Position numbers and translations under genes: made by a program
In this document: positions 54,791 to 64,000 of the stretch, one piece after another
Position numbering within the stretch: the first letter of the stretch is position 1
Layout of the letters: the number at the start of each line of letters is the position of its first letter
Source of the DNA: Actimicrobium sp. CCC2.4
GTDB lineage: Bacteria > Pseudomonadota > Gammaproteobacteria > Burkholderiales > Burkholderiaceae_D
DNA: 64,000 bases
Assembly (NCBI RefSeq): GCF_034347385.1
Contig: NZ_CP133777.1
Coordinates: forward strand, 682,001 to 746,000
Direction: 5' to 3'
Notes under the pieces: model-generated
The model's database searches: none
Seen by the model: only the letters and a program-made list of their open reading frames with translations
Told to the model about the DNA's origin: nothing

Positions 54791-55398
54791 CAGACCGGCT
54801 GCCAGCTGTCGATGATGATCCTGATCGTCACATTGCCGGCGGCGCTGGTGCTGCGTGAGAGATCAATGCGTTTGGGACGGGCAGGTTTGGCGACCTCGCT
54901 TGCCTCCCAGCTGGCATATTGCAGCGTCCAGCCATCGCCAGTCAGGATGGGATTGCTGTTGGCTGGCGAAGCGTTCACGCTGCGGCCGTTGGCATCTTTC
55001 GCGTGACCTTGCAGCCAGTCGCGCAAGCCGGCTACCGGCAAGGGCCAGCCAAGTGCATCGGCCGCCAGCGCGTCCGGATCGGCAGCGCTGCGCGCGGGTT
55101 GGCCCGATTGCGTGAGGATCGCTTCGGTGGGCGTGATGGCGATGGTGGCGATGGTCTGTCCGAGCGGCGACATCAGCGTCACCAGCGTCCGGTCGGCACG
55201 TTGCGACCAGCTGAAGCTGCCGTGCAGGGCTTCCTCGTTGCCATCGCGTTGATAGCGGACCGACAGGCGTCCGCCGAGGTCAATGGCTGTCACCGCCTGG
55301 ACGGACGACATGGACGCCGTTGGCAGTGTTGCCATGTTCGCGCAGCCGGCTAGCAATACGGAGATCAAGACGCCAGCGCGAGCCAATGCCTTAATCAA
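54790..55398 (-). CDS. lolB: Outer-membrane lipoprotein insertion factor LolB
   Basis: A 202-residue lipoprotein (signal [10 protein letters not shown], lipobox LAGC) with the LolB pattern [21 protein letters not shown], split after the first half, and [14 protein letters not shown]. It accepts lipoproteins from LolA and inserts them in the outer membrane. The start is TTG at 55398, overlapping the TPR gene stop (TTGA) with AGGT upstream; no ATG lies before the signal peptide. Coupled to ispE downstream. Confidence 0.92.
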   Translation of the reverse strand: MIKALARAGVLISVLLAGCANMATLPTASMSSVQAVTAIDLGGRLSVRYQRDGNEEALHGSFSWSQRADRTLVTLMSPLGQTIATIAITPTEAILTQSGQPARSAADPDALAADALGWPLPVAGLRDWLQGHAKDANGRSVNASPANSNPILTGDGWTLQYASWEASEVAKPARPKRIDLSRSTSAAGNVTIRIIIDSWQPV

Positions 55399-57218
55399 AG
55401 TTTGACCTGCAGGCGCGTGAGTGTGTTTTTCAGCGAGTCGTTCTTCGGATCCTTGCTGCGGGCATCGCGCCAGAATCGCTGGGCATCTATTTTCTCACCG
55501 CGCACCCACAACACTTCTCCGAGATGTACCGCGATCTCGGCGTCCTGGCGCAGCGCGTAGGCACGCCTGAGCAAGGTTTCCGCTTCCGGCAGCTTGCCCA
55601 TCCGGTACTGGACCCAGCCCATGCTGTCCATGATGAACGGGTCGTCCGGTGCCAGTGTCAGGGCTTGTTCGATCAGCTTGAATGCTTCAGGCAATCGCAC
55701 GTTGCGCTCTGCCAGCGAGTAGCCCAGCGCGTTGTAGGCGTGCTGGTTGGTCGGTGCCAGCTTGATGACCTTGCGCAGAGCGGCTTCCATCCTGTCGACC
55801 CGGTTCAGTTTTTCTGCAGCCATCGCATAGTCGTACAGCACATCGATGTTTTCGGGGAAGCGCAGTGCACCGGTTTCAAGGACCAGATAGGCCTGCTGTT
55901 GCAAGTCCGAATCACGCAGGACCTGCGCATCGGTCTGGATGACCAGTATTTGTTCGCGCTCGCTGGTGCCGGAAGTCTCCGCAAGCAGTTGACGCGCACT
56001 GGTCAGTTCGCCGCGTTGTCCCATGAGCTGGGCACGCTTGATCTGCGCACCGAAATACGCGTCACCAGCCTCGATACGCGCCAGGTAAGCAAGCGCAGCA
56101 TCGATGTCCTTGCGTTCTTCGGCGATCTGCGAGAGCACCAGCAAAGCCTGCGCCGGATCCCGATTTTCTTCAGGATGTGCGGCCAGCACGTTCAGGTAGG
56201 TAGTGAGGTATTGCTCGGCGCTTTTCAGGTCGGTCGTCTGGGTGCCGAGGATGCCGAGTGCAAATAGCGTGGTCAGGTCTTCCGGTTGGCCCTTGAGCAG
56301 GGTTTCGAATTCCTTGCGTGCCTGGTCGTACAGAGTCTGTTCGATTAGCAATCGGCCGTAAGCAATGCGGATTTCACGGCTATCGGGATGCGAGGATAAA
56401 TACGTTTGCAGCGACTGCGCGGCTTCTTTTTTGTCAGGGATGACTTGCGCCAGCGTTAGCGCGGCGATTTCCGAATCCGGTTTGGCTTTCAGCGCCAGCA
56501 TGGCCTCACTGCGGGCCCGCACCGGATCATTGTTGTTGAACGCGGCCTGGGCCAGCGCGATATGGGTTTCTGCCAGATCCGGATAGGGCGCGACCAGATT
56601 TTCCATGACCTCGAAGGCTTCCTTCTTGTCCTTGGCGCGCAGCAGCAGGCGCTGGACTTGCAGGATCAGAAGGGGGCGGCTTACCGGCCGTACATCGCGC
56701 AAGCGCAGCTCGAACACTTCCCGGAATTCGCTCAGGTCGTCGCCGAGCAGGATCATACCGACATAGTACTGAGTCGCTTCATCGGATTTTGGTGCCAGAG
56801 CGCGCCAGAACCGTACCGCGACCATCGCTTCTTCCGGCTGCTTGGCAGCGATGGCTATTTCTGCTGCGCGCCTTGCTGCGCGGGGATCGCGGGTTTGTTG
56901 TGCCACCGAAATCATGTTGATGTACGCCGGTTGCCAGTCACCGCGCTGGAAGGCGATTTCAGCAGAGAGCAGCTTGAACATCAGTTCTTCAGTCAGTTCG
57001 ACGACAGGCAATCCATCGCCGGCATATTTTTCAGTGCTGATAGATGGTTCCTCGGGCACATTCGCAATCGCGCTCGTTGCAGGCGTCCCGATTGTCGCCG
57101 CATTGGCCGAGCTGATGGGGCCTGGCAAGCCGGCGCAAGCCGATAACAAAGTCGACAGGGTTACAATGGCGAGGGCGGTTTTCAAGGGTTGATCCTGACT
57201 GTTCAAACGATTTTCCAT
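55395..57218 (-). CDS. Tetratricopeptide repeat lipoprotein
   Basis: A 607-residue protein. A lipoprotein-type signal (ALAIVTLSTLLSACAG) anchors it, probably in the outer membrane. The rest is helical, with many TPR-like units between about residues 70 and 600, clearest near the C-terminus (NQHAYNALGYSLAERNV, DPFIMDSMGWVQYRMG). TPR lipoproteins upstream of lolB-ispE are common in betaproteobacteria; the partner is unknown. The ATG at 57218 gives the signal peptide the usual position. Divergent from mutM. Confidence 0.9.
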   Translation of the reverse strand: MENRLNSQDQPLKTALAIVTLSTLLSACAGLPGPISSANAATIGTPATSAIANVPEEPSISTEKYAGDGLPVVELTEELMFKLLSAEIAFQRGDWQPAYINMISVAQQTRDPRAARRAAEIAIAAKQPEEAMVAVRFWRALAPKSDEATQYYVGMILLGDDLSEFREVFELRLRDVRPVSRPLLILQVQRLLLRAKDKKEAFEVMENLVAPYPDLAETHIALAQAAFNNNDPVRARSEAMLALKAKPDSEIAALTLAQVIPDKKEAAQSLQTYLSSHPDSREIRIAYGRLLIEQTLYDQARKEFETLLKGQPEDLTTLFALGILGTQTTDLKSAEQYLTTYLNVLAAHPEENRDPAQALLVLSQIAEERKDIDAALAYLARIEAGDAYFGAQIKRAQLMGQRGELTSARQLLAETSGTSEREQILVIQTDAQVLRDSDLQQQAYLVLETGALRFPENIDVLYDYAMAAEKLNRVDRMEAALRKVIKLAPTNQHAYNALGYSLAERNVRLPEAFKLIEQALTLAPDDPFIMDSMGWVQYRMGKLPEAETLLRRAYALRQDAEIAVHLGEVLWVRGEKIDAQRFWRDARSKDPKNDSLKNTLTRLQVKL

Positions 57219-57317
57219 TTTACGCGCAACCTGTTGCTTTCGCGTGTCACCGCAGACCGGCGAGTGGCGCCCGACTTGTATCCGTCTTTGTCCTGCCACC
57301 TGGAGTGTGCGTCTGTC

Positions 57318-58139
57318 ATGCCCGAATTACCGGAAGTCGAAGTAACCCGCATGGGAATAGCCCCCCACCTCGATGGTCGAACCGTTGCTGATGTCGTGCT
57401 GCGACGAAGCGGATTGCGTTGGCCGTTTCCGGATGATCTTGCAATGACGCTGGTCGGGCGCCCGGTGCGTTCGACCGGACGGCGCGGCAAATACCTGCTG
57501 ATCGGTTTCGATCATGGCACCTTGCTGATTCACCTGGGCATGTCGGGGCACCTGCGCATCCTGCCATTGTCGACCCCACCGGAAAAGCACGATCATTTCG
57601 ACCTGGTGGTCGGTGAGCAGTTGATGCGTCTGACCGACCCCCGCCGCTTCGGTGCAGTGCTGTGGCACGCGCAACAGGACGGACCGCTGGAACATCATGT
57701 GCTGTTGCGCGGACTGGGCATTGAGCCTCTGGGAGCAACACTGCTGGCACAAACGCTGTTTCATCAAACGCGTGGTCGCAGCGCCGCCATCAAGCAAGTC
57801 CTGCTGGCGGGTGATGTCGTGGTTGGTGTCGGCAACATCTATGCGTCCGAGAGTTTGTTCCGGGCGCGCATCAATCCGAAGACTCCTGCCGGCCGCATCG
57901 CGCTGGCGCGCTACGAACGGTTGGCTAGCGAGATCCAGGACACGCTGTCGGCAGCCATCGCGCAAGGCGGTAGTACTTTGCGCGATTTTGTTGGCGCAAA
58001 TGGACAGTCGGGCTATTTCCAGCAAAGCTACTTCGTCTATGATCGAACGGGCGATCCGTGCCGCGTATGCGGGATGGCTGTGCGCCAGATCAAACAGGGC
58101 CAGCGCTCAACCTTTTATTGTGTGCATTGCCAGAAGTAG
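57318..58139 (+). CDS. mutM: Formamidopyrimidine-DNA glycosylase
   Basis: A 273-residue base-excision repair enzyme removing 8-oxoguanine. The N-terminal PELPEVEV supplies the catalytic Pro2 and Glu3; the H2TH region includes GVGNIYASESLFRA, and the C-terminal zinc finger has CRVCG and CVHCQ. The start at 57318 is forced by the requirement for Pro after Met. Confidence 0.97.
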   Translation: MPELPEVEVTRMGIAPHLDGRTVADVVLRRSGLRWPFPDDLAMTLVGRPVRSTGRRGKYLLIGFDHGTLLIHLGMSGHLRILPLSTPPEKHDHFDLVVGEQLMRLTDPRRFGAVLWHAQQDGPLEHHVLLRGLGIEPLGATLLAQTLFHQTRGRSAAIKQVLLAGDVVVGVGNIYASESLFRARINPKTPAGRIALARYERLASEIQDTLSAAIAQGGSTLRDFVGANGQSGYFQQSYFVYDRTGDPCRVCGMAVRQIKQGQRSTFYCVHCQK

Positions 58140-58212
58140 TAGTCAGCCAGTGACGATTTTTTCAGTCCCAGTCCCTGTCCGTGAGTGTGATGAAGCCCCT
58201 TGAGGAGACAGC

Positions 58213-60150
58213 GTGAGTAATCTGGTCCGGAAATTCGAACAGTACGGTGGCTGGCGCGATGACGTCCTGGCCGCGCTGGCCGCCTACCGTAAGCATGTCG
58301 AGGCGGCGCAATTGATGGATCCCGCCAGCGAGCAGCGCATCGAACAGATGGCAGTGCGGTTGTCGACCGACAAGCTGACCATTGCCTTCGTCGCCGAGTT
58401 CTCGCGCGGCAAATCCGAGCTGATCAATGCGATCTTTTTTGCCGGCTACGGCCAGCGCATCCTGCCGTCGTCGGCCGGCCGCACCACGATGTGTCCGACC
58501 GAGCTGCTCTACGACGAAACCTTTCCGCCGTCGATCCGGCTGCTGCCCATCGAAACGCGTGCCCAGGGCCTGTCGACTACCGACCTGAAATCGGAATGCC
58601 AGGTCTGGACGGTGCTTCCGTTGAATCTGTCGTCCGGCGATGGCATGCAGGAAGCGTTCCGGCAAGTCAGTCTGACCAAGCGCGTGACGGTCGCGCAGGC
58701 GCGCAGCTATGGCTTGTATGACGAAGATGATCCGGATAGCGCGCTGTCCGTCGATGCCGATGGCCTGGTCGAGGTGTCACGCTGGCGCCATGCGATCGTC
58801 AACTTCCCCCACCCGTTGTTGCAGCAGGGTCTGGTGATCATCGACACGCCGGGGCTCAATGCCATCGGGACCGAACCCGAGCTCACGCTGAACCTGATTC
58901 CAAACGCCCATGCAGTGCTGTTCATTCTGGCCGCCGACACCGGCGTGACCAAGAGCGATATCACGATCTGGCGCGACCACATTGGTGCCGGCGCAGGCCG
59001 CATGGTGGTACTCAACAAGATCGACAGCATGTGGGATGAATTGCGCTCTGCCGATGAAGTTGAGCAACAGATCAGCCAGCAGGTCAGCAGCGCAGCCCAC
59101 TTGCTGGGCTTGCAGGAAAATCAGATATTCCCGGTCTCGGCGCAAAAGGGCCTGGTGGGCAAGATCAACCATGATCTCGCATTGCTGTCCCGTAGCCGCA
59201 TGCCATTGCTCGAGAACGCGTTATCACAGCAGTTGATTCCGGCGCGCCAGCACATTATCCGTAGTCAGCTGGATGGCAACATCGACGAGCTGGCGACGGC
59301 CAAGCGAACCCAGTTGCTCACGCGTACCCGCAATGTCGTCGAGCAATTGCTCGAACTGAAAAGCCTGCGCGGCAAGAACCAGAACATTATCGATCACATG
59401 ATGAAGCGCATCGATATCGAGAAGCGCGAATTCGATAACAGCCTCATCAAGCTGCAGGGCACCCGGGCCGTCTTTACGCGCCTGTCGAACGAAGTCTTCA
59501 CCAGCCTTGGCATGGATATCCTGAAGCAGGACATCCGGCTGACGCGGCAGGCGATGGAGGGCAGTATTTTTTCTTCCGGCTTTCGCGAAGCGGTACGGCG
59601 CTTTTTCGAGCAGGTCCAGAACAATCTGACCCTGTCGTCGTTGAAGACCGATGAAATCGCCGCGATGATGACGGTGATGTACCGTAAATTCTCCACCGAG
59701 CACGGACTGGCACTATCGACTCCGATGCCGTTTTCGCTCGACAAATACGTGAAAGAAATCCGCATGACCGAAGCGATTTACCAGCGCCAGTTTGGCGCTG
59801 CCGCCATCATGACCACCCGCACCGGGGTGCTGATGCAAAAGTTTTTTGATTCAATTGCCTCGCGCGTCAAGCAAAGTTTTTTGCAAGCCAACCATGATGT
59901 AGAAGCCTGGCTGAAAGTCATCATGGCCCCGCTCGAAGGGCAGATACGTGAACACAAGGCACAACTGAAGCGCCGGCGCCAGGCTATCGAGCGCATCCAT
60001 CTTGCGACCGATAGTCTGGAAGAAAAAGTGACGGCGTTCGAGCAGATGGAAGCTGAATTGTCGACCGATTACCAGCGTCTGCTTGCACTCGAAAACACCC
60101 TCAGAGCGGCCGTCCGGGCCGAGCTGTCCGCGCTGGAAATGGCGCACTGA
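58213..60150 (+). CDS. Dynamin-like GTPase
   Basis: A 645-residue large GTPase. G1 is AEFSRGKSELIN (Lys67, Ser68), G2 the threonine in RTTMCPTEL, G3 DTPGLN (about 211-216) and G4 NKID (about 268-271). The C-terminal ~350 residues are helical with coiled-coil segments, as in bacterial dynamin-like proteins, which act on membranes. It starts with GTG after GAGGAG. Its stop is followed directly by the mutY ATG (TGAATG), so the two are translationally coupled and mutM is 73 bases upstream. A functional link with the two 8-oxoguanine repair enzymes is suggested by context only. Confidence 0.87.
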   Translation: MSNLVRKFEQYGGWRDDVLAALAAYRKHVEAAQLMDPASEQRIEQMAVRLSTDKLTIAFVAEFSRGKSELINAIFFAGYGQRILPSSAGRTTMCPTELLYDETFPPSIRLLPIETRAQGLSTTDLKSECQVWTVLPLNLSSGDGMQEAFRQVSLTKRVTVAQARSYGLYDEDDPDSALSVDADGLVEVSRWRHAIVNFPHPLLQQGLVIIDTPGLNAIGTEPELTLNLIPNAHAVLFILAADTGVTKSDITIWRDHIGAGAGRMVVLNKIDSMWDELRSADEVEQQISQQVSSAAHLLGLQENQIFPVSAQKGLVGKINHDLALLSRSRMPLLENALSQQLIPARQHIIRSQLDGNIDELATAKRTQLLTRTRNVVEQLLELKSLRGKNQNIIDHMMKRIDIEKREFDNSLIKLQGTRAVFTRLSNEVFTSLGMDILKQDIRLTRQAMEGSIFSSGFREAVRRFFEQVQNNLTLSSLKTDEIAAMMTVMYRKFSTEHGLALSTPMPFSLDKYVKEIRMTEAIYQRQFGAAAIMTTRTGVLMQKFFDSIASRVKQSFLQANHDVEAWLKVIMAPLEGQIREHKAQLKRRRQAIERIHLATDSLEEKVTAFEQMEAELSTDYQRLLALENTLRAAVRAELSALEMAH

Positions 60151-61305
60151 ATGCAGCCATCGACCAGCAATACCCTTGCCGCCGGCACCTACGCCGATCC
60201 CGATTTTTCCCGCGCCGTCATTGATTGGCAGCAATCTCATGGCCGCCATGCGCTGCCATGGCAAAACACCCGTGATGCCTATCGCATATGGCTTTCCGAG
60301 ATCATGTTGCAGCAGACTCAGGTCACGGCGGTCATTCCGTATTATCAAAAATTCCTACTCAGTTTTCCGGATGTCGCTGCGCTGGCCGGAGCGACATCGG
60401 AGCAAGTGATGTCGCACTGGAGCGGACTCGGCTACTACACCAGGGCGCGCAATTTGCATCAGTGTGCCAAGCGGGTCGTGGCCGAACACGGTGGTCTGTT
60501 TCCTGCCGATCCCGGGTTGCTGGCCGATTTGCCTGGCATTGGACGCTCTACGGCGGCGGCGATTTCGGCATTTGCCTATGGCACGCGGGCCGCTATTCTC
60601 GACGGCAACGTGAAACGGGTTTTCACCCGCGTCTTTGGTGTCGATGGCTACCCGGGCAGCAAGCCGGTCGAAGACCAGTTATGGCGGCGCGCGGTCGATC
60701 TGTTGCCGCAAGTGGGTATCGAACGTTACACGCAGGGCTTGATGGATCTGGGTGCCACGCTGTGCACGCGCAGCCGGCCTGATTGCGCGCGCTGTCCGCT
60801 GGCGGCACGTTGCGTCGCGCTGGCGACCGATCGGGTGCATCTGCTGCCGGTTCGCAAGCCCAAAAAAGCCGTGCCGCAACGCCAGACGTCGATGCTGGTC
60901 GTCATCGATCAGGGGCAGGTACTGCTCGAGCAGCGTCCGGATAGCGGTATCTGGGGCGGCTTGCTGTCGCTGCCGGAACTTGAGGCGCTGGCACCGGCCG
61001 ACCTTGACGACGAAGCCGACGGTGCAACTTTCGGGCAATTGCTGACGCAGGCACTGGCACCGTTTGGCGTACCGGCATCGTGTGCACGACTGACGCCGTT
61101 TTCGCATGTTTTTACCCATTTCAAGCTGCAGATATCGCCGTATGAAGTACGCCTGTCACGCCGGCTTGACCGGGCCGGTCAGGATAGCCATGTCTGGTAT
61201 CCAGTCGAGCGACTGGCCGACGCACCGCTGCCGGCACCGGTCAAGAAGCTGTTGCTTGAATTGTTACGCACAGAAGACCTGTTCGCACCGGAACGAGCAG
61301 CCTAG
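60151..61305 (+). CDS. mutY: A/G-specific adenine glycosylase
   Basis: A 384-residue enzyme removing adenine opposite 8-oxoguanine. Catalytic Glu50 (WLSEIMLQQTQV), the helix-hairpin-helix LPGIGRSTAAAI, Asp151 (ILDGNV) and the 4Fe-4S ligands Cys205, Cys212, Cys215 and Cys221 are all present. A C-terminal NUDIX-like domain (about 240-370) recognises 8-oxoG. It starts immediately after the dynamin-like gene. Confidence 0.97.
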   Translation: MQPSTSNTLAAGTYADPDFSRAVIDWQQSHGRHALPWQNTRDAYRIWLSEIMLQQTQVTAVIPYYQKFLLSFPDVAALAGATSEQVMSHWSGLGYYTRARNLHQCAKRVVAEHGGLFPADPGLLADLPGIGRSTAAAISAFAYGTRAAILDGNVKRVFTRVFGVDGYPGSKPVEDQLWRRAVDLLPQVGIERYTQGLMDLGATLCTRSRPDCARCPLAARCVALATDRVHLLPVRKPKKAVPQRQTSMLVVIDQGQVLLEQRPDSGIWGGLLSLPELEALAPADLDDEADGATFGQLLTQALAPFGVPASCARLTPFSHVFTHFKLQISPYEVRLSRRLDRAGQDSHVWYPVERLADAPLPAPVKKLLLELLRTEDLFAPERAA

Positions 61306-61456
61306 CACTTGATCGTGGTTTGCTTGGCAGCCGGCAATCCGGCAAATATCACGGCAGCCGGCACATGCCTGATAAACGCCGCGACGGCGCAATCAGGACA
61401 ATTCCGAAAATCGATCTCCCGGCTGTGGCGACGACTTTCCTGGCGCTGGGGGAGGC

Positions 61457-62416
61457 TTACTCTTTCGGAGGCTTCGGAGCGATGCGCACACTCAACAGCA
61501 TCGTCAAGGCCAGAATGCCCACCACTACGCCCAGAGAAAATACCACCGGAATTTTGACCACATCGATCAGGCACATCTTGGTACCAATGAACACCAGAAT
61601 CACCGCCAGGCCATAGTTCAATAAATGAAACTTGTTGGCAACAGCGGCCAGCAGGAAGTACATGGCGCGCAAACCCAATATGGCAAATACATTGCTGGTC
61701 AGCACAATAAACGGGTCACTGGTGATGGCGAAAATGGCGGGAATGGAATCTACCGCAAAGATGACATCGGTAAGTGCAATCAGGCAGATCACCATGAACA
61801 GCGGTGTGGCAATTTTCTTGCCGTTTTCCACCGTCCAGAAGCGCTCACCATCGTAGTTTTTACTTACGGGTAACAGCTTGCGCAGTAGTTTCAATGCGGG
61901 ATTGTCGTTCAGGTCAGGCTCTTTGCCAGCGGCCCACCACATTTTCACCCCCGTGAGGATCAGGAATGCACCGAACACATACAAAATCCAGTGGAACTCC
62001 GCCAGCAACCAGCCTCCCACCAGAATCATGATGGTGCGCAACACGATGGCACCAAGGATACCTATCATCAGCACCCGTTTCTGGAAATGAGTGGGTACGG
62101 CAAAGTAGGTGAAAATCATCAGGAAGACAAAGATGTTGTCCACCGCCAGCGACTTTTCGATCAGGTAGCCAGTCAGAAATTCCAGCGATCGGGCGTTCGC
62201 GATGTCAACCGATCCTGTCGCATCTTTGACCGCCCACCAGAACAGACCGTTGAATAAAAAGCTGAGCGCAATCCAGACCAGCGACCAATTCAATGCTTCT
62301 TTGACGCCAATGTCGTGCGAGCCTTGCTTCTTGAGGACGACAAAGTCAACGAACAGCGACATCAGCACGATGCCGCCGAAAGTGGCCCACAGCCAGAGGG
62401 GGGCGATTGTTTGCAT
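61457..62416 (-). CDS. TerC family integral membrane protein (Alx-like)
   Basis: A 319-residue protein with about nine membrane helices. The motif SLAVDNIFVFLMIF and the second LTDVIFAVDSIPAIFAITSDPFIV, both with membrane acidic residues, define TerC/Alx proteins, thought to export manganese or other metals. It stands alone. Its DNA looks less GC-rich than its neighbours. The 223 bases upstream (62417-62639) were searched for a yybP-ykoY manganese riboswitch and none was convincing. Confidence 0.93.
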   Translation of the reverse strand: MQTIAPLWLWATFGGIVLMSLFVDFVVLKKQGSHDIGVKEALNWSLVWIALSFLFNGLFWWAVKDATGSVDIANARSLEFLTGYLIEKSLAVDNIFVFLMIFTYFAVPTHFQKRVLMIGILGAIVLRTIMILVGGWLLAEFHWILYVFGAFLILTGVKMWWAAGKEPDLNDNPALKLLRKLLPVSKNYDGERFWTVENGKKIATPLFMVICLIALTDVIFAVDSIPAIFAITSDPFIVLTSNVFAILGLRAMYFLLAAVANKFHLLNYGLAVILVFIGTKMCLIDVVKIPVVFSLGVVVGILALTMLLSVRIAPKPPKE

Positions 62417-62639
62417 ATGGAATTTCCAGGTTGGTGATCAATACCCCATTACAAGAGGGTTTTTTGCGCTGCGTACGAACGCTTCATTGCGCTCACCGGA
62501 GTTTAGCCGGATATCATCATGTTTAATCTGACAAATCGATCGAAATAGTCAGTAAAAAAGGAAGTGTTTCGACGCATTTCCCTGCTTTCCGATGCTTTGT
62601 AAGACTTTGCCAATGATTCGGCAGAAGCTGACTAGGTTG

Positions 62640-63728
62640 TCAGCAGTCATCGATCCATTCAACCCTGTTACGGCCACGTTCTTTGGCGCGGTACAAGGCC
62701 GTATCGGCGCGTTCGATTAGTGCTGTGACGGTCTCGGCGGGACGGTACTGGGCGACGCCGATGGACAGCGAGATTGCATGCGGCGGCAGTACGCCCTGTA
62801 AATCCAGGAAGTGCGCGTAAACGCGTAAACGCTCGGCGTGCATCACTGCGCCCTTCAGGTCGGTATCCGGCAGGATCTGCATGAACTCGTCACCGCCGTA
62901 GCGGCCGATTACATCGCTGTCGCGGATACTGTCGCGGGCGACATGGGCGAACTCGCGCAGGATGACGTCGCCGACAAGATGGCCGTGCCGGTCGTTGATA
63001 TCCTTGAAATGGTCCACATCGATCAGGCACAGGCAAAACGGAATACCTTGCTGATCGGCACGGGCGATGGCAGCAACCAATTCGGCCTGCAAGTGGCGAC
63101 GGTTGTACAAGCCGGTCAATTCGTCGCGGATGGCTTTTTCTTCAAATTGCTGTAATTGCCGGCGGGTTGCCTGCAGCGCGGCGCGCAGTTTGCGGACTTG
63201 GGTGCCAACGCTCACCATCAGCGGCAAGGTCAGCGTCACGATCAGCCATTGCAGCAGGTCCATGCGCAATGCATCGTTGTATCCGGCCGGAAAATTACGC
63301 GTCAGAATCATTGCCAGATAAGCACTCATGCTGCCGATCGCCAGTACCGCCAGCCTTGCCGGGCCAAGCCGGAAAGTGCCGTACGAAAACGCCACCAACA
63401 TGAACGGCCCCAGCACGATTTGCGCATTGCGGTCCAGGTAAGACACAGTCAGCATCGTGATCACCGAGGCGGTGATTTGCGCGGAGGTCAGGCTGGGTTC
63501 CCGAAAGCGCGTGTTGACCCGGAACCGGAACAGGATATAGAACAGCACCAGAAAGCCGGTCATGAGCCCGGCGCCAGCCAGAAACGCAAGGGGGCTGACC
63601 AGTCCTTGCTCGAAAAATACGAAAATAGTCAGCAGATATAACAGCGAGGCAATGCTGGTCTGGGAGATCGGTGTGATCCGGGTCGACCGGGTGGCCGGTC
63701 CGGAGAGCGTGCGAGGGAGGGATGGCAT
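62640..63728 (-). CDS. Membrane-bound diguanylate cyclase (GGDEF)
   Basis: A 362-residue protein: five or six membrane helices in residues ~25-175, a short coiled linker (LRAALQATRRQLQQFEEKAI) and a C-terminal GGDEF domain with DELTGLYNRRHLQ, IDVDHFKDIND and GRYGGDEFM. The I-site RDSD lies five residues before GGDEF, so product inhibition is expected. The ATG at 63728 and a GTG at 63782 are both possible starts; neither has a clear ribosome binding site. Confidence 0.9.
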   Translation of the reverse strand: MPSLPRTLSGPATRSTRITPISQTSIASLLYLLTIFVFFEQGLVSPLAFLAGAGLMTGFLVLFYILFRFRVNTRFREPSLTSAQITASVITMLTVSYLDRNAQIVLGPFMLVAFSYGTFRLGPARLAVLAIGSMSAYLAMILTRNFPAGYNDALRMDLLQWLIVTLTLPLMVSVGTQVRKLRAALQATRRQLQQFEEKAIRDELTGLYNRRHLQAELVAAIARADQQGIPFCLCLIDVDHFKDINDRHGHLVGDVILREFAHVARDSIRDSDVIGRYGGDEFMQILPDTDLKGAVMHAERLRVYAHFLDLQGVLPPHAISLSIGVAQYRPAETVTALIERADTALYRAKERGRNRVEWIDDC

Positions 63729-63867
63729 CGTCGGCGTGATGGTTGAGCAGCGAGTTTGCAGCTTATCCGGACGAATGTTCACCGGTACATTCTGGTCTTG
63801 CCACTGCGCAGTACGAGTACGGCGACATCATCTTGCTCCTCTTTGGCAACGCCCGTTACCTGCCAAT

Positions 63868-64000
63868 TTATCCCTGCAGTATTTGTTGCTGCTTAAGGCA
63901 AGCCTGAATCAGCGTCAGCCGCATTGCCGGATCATTCAGTTCCAGCAATTGCTGCTGGGTTTTCAAGGCCAAAGGCAGGATTTCGCTCCAGCGATTGGCT
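63868..64000 (-). CDS. LON substrate-binding domain protein, C-terminal fragment
   Basis: The last 43 codons of a minus-strand gene that enters from the right edge and stops with TAA at 63868-63870. The visible residues (ANRWSEILPLALKTQQQLLE, then DPAMRLTLIQACLKQQQILQG) match the end of COG2802-type proteins, which carry a LON N-terminal domain without the protease. Only the fragment supports this, so the call is moderate. Its start is outside the window. Confidence 0.65.
   Translation of the reverse strand, partial: ANRWSEILPLALKTQQQLLELNDPAMRLTLIQACLKQQQILQG

Noticed and set aside
62417-62639. yybP-ykoY manganese riboswitch upstream of the TerC gene
   Set aside because: TerC/Alx genes often have one, but the expected conserved loops were not found on the minus strand; only short GC hairpins are present. 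A covariance-model search would decide.

Overview
The window is an ordinary, gene-dense stretch of chromosome from a high-GC Gram-negative aerobe. Several things point to a betaproteobacterium of the order Burkholderiales, most likely Oxalobacteraceae: a PhaM-type PHA granule protein, a caa3-like CoxB with a fused cytochrome c domain, a 35-residue 'cytochrome oxidase small assembly protein' between coxA and ctaG, the order lolB-ispE-tRNA-Gln-prs-rplY-pth-ychF, and a GTPase gene between mutM and mutY. The family assignment is inference from gene content; no database search was possible. I see no prophage, IS element, CRISPR array, rRNA or replication origin.

Layout. 1-3976: the end of a lytic transglycosylase gene, then an NAD-binding epimerase-like protein, a GST, cca and a GNAT enzyme. 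3995-10352: aromatic amino acid catabolism, with an Lrp/AsnC regulator divergent from hppD and phhA, followed by a large one-chain indolepyruvate ferredoxin oxidoreductase; a perfect 29-bp inverted repeat separates it from convergent queC. 11333-18793: two tandem DUF3108 proteins, an orphan amino-acid-type binding protein, phaM, an MFS exporter and a chemoreceptor. 18771-25591: a tightly coupled eight-gene minus-strand operon (flavin oxidoreductase, DUF1365, CFA-like methyltransferase, chalcone-isomerase-like protein, MFS_2 transporter, DUF3833 lipoprotein, SDR, NTF2-like), flanked by a periplasmic glutathione peroxidase, an iron-sulfur bacterial photolyase and a diiron ferritin-like/desaturase-like protein. 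This is the most interesting region and looks like a membrane-lipid modification and photo-oxidative stress island.

29013-32853: rfaE2, a PCu(A)C copper chaperone, trmL, comF, bioC and a DUF2244 protein. 32941-41968: a full aa3/caa3 cytochrome c oxidase locus with heme A synthesis (ctaA, ctaB) and copper and assembly factors (ctaG, SURF1, SCO, a thioredoxin-like CxxxC protein). 42015-47480: rpoH, with a perfect CIRCE element at its likely transcription start, then ftsEX-ftsY, rsmD, coaD and a ferredoxin. 47490-49939: a diguanylate cyclase divergent from an HDOD protein. 49990-57218: a minus-strand housekeeping block (ychF, pth, rplY, prs, tRNA-Gln, ispE, lolB, a TPR lipoprotein). 57318-61305: mutM, a dynamin-like GTPase and mutY. 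61457-64000: a TerC-family membrane protein, a membrane-bound diguanylate cyclase and the 3' end of a LON-domain protein.

Starts were chosen by ribosome binding site, overlap with the upstream stop codon and family length. Several differ from the longest open frame.
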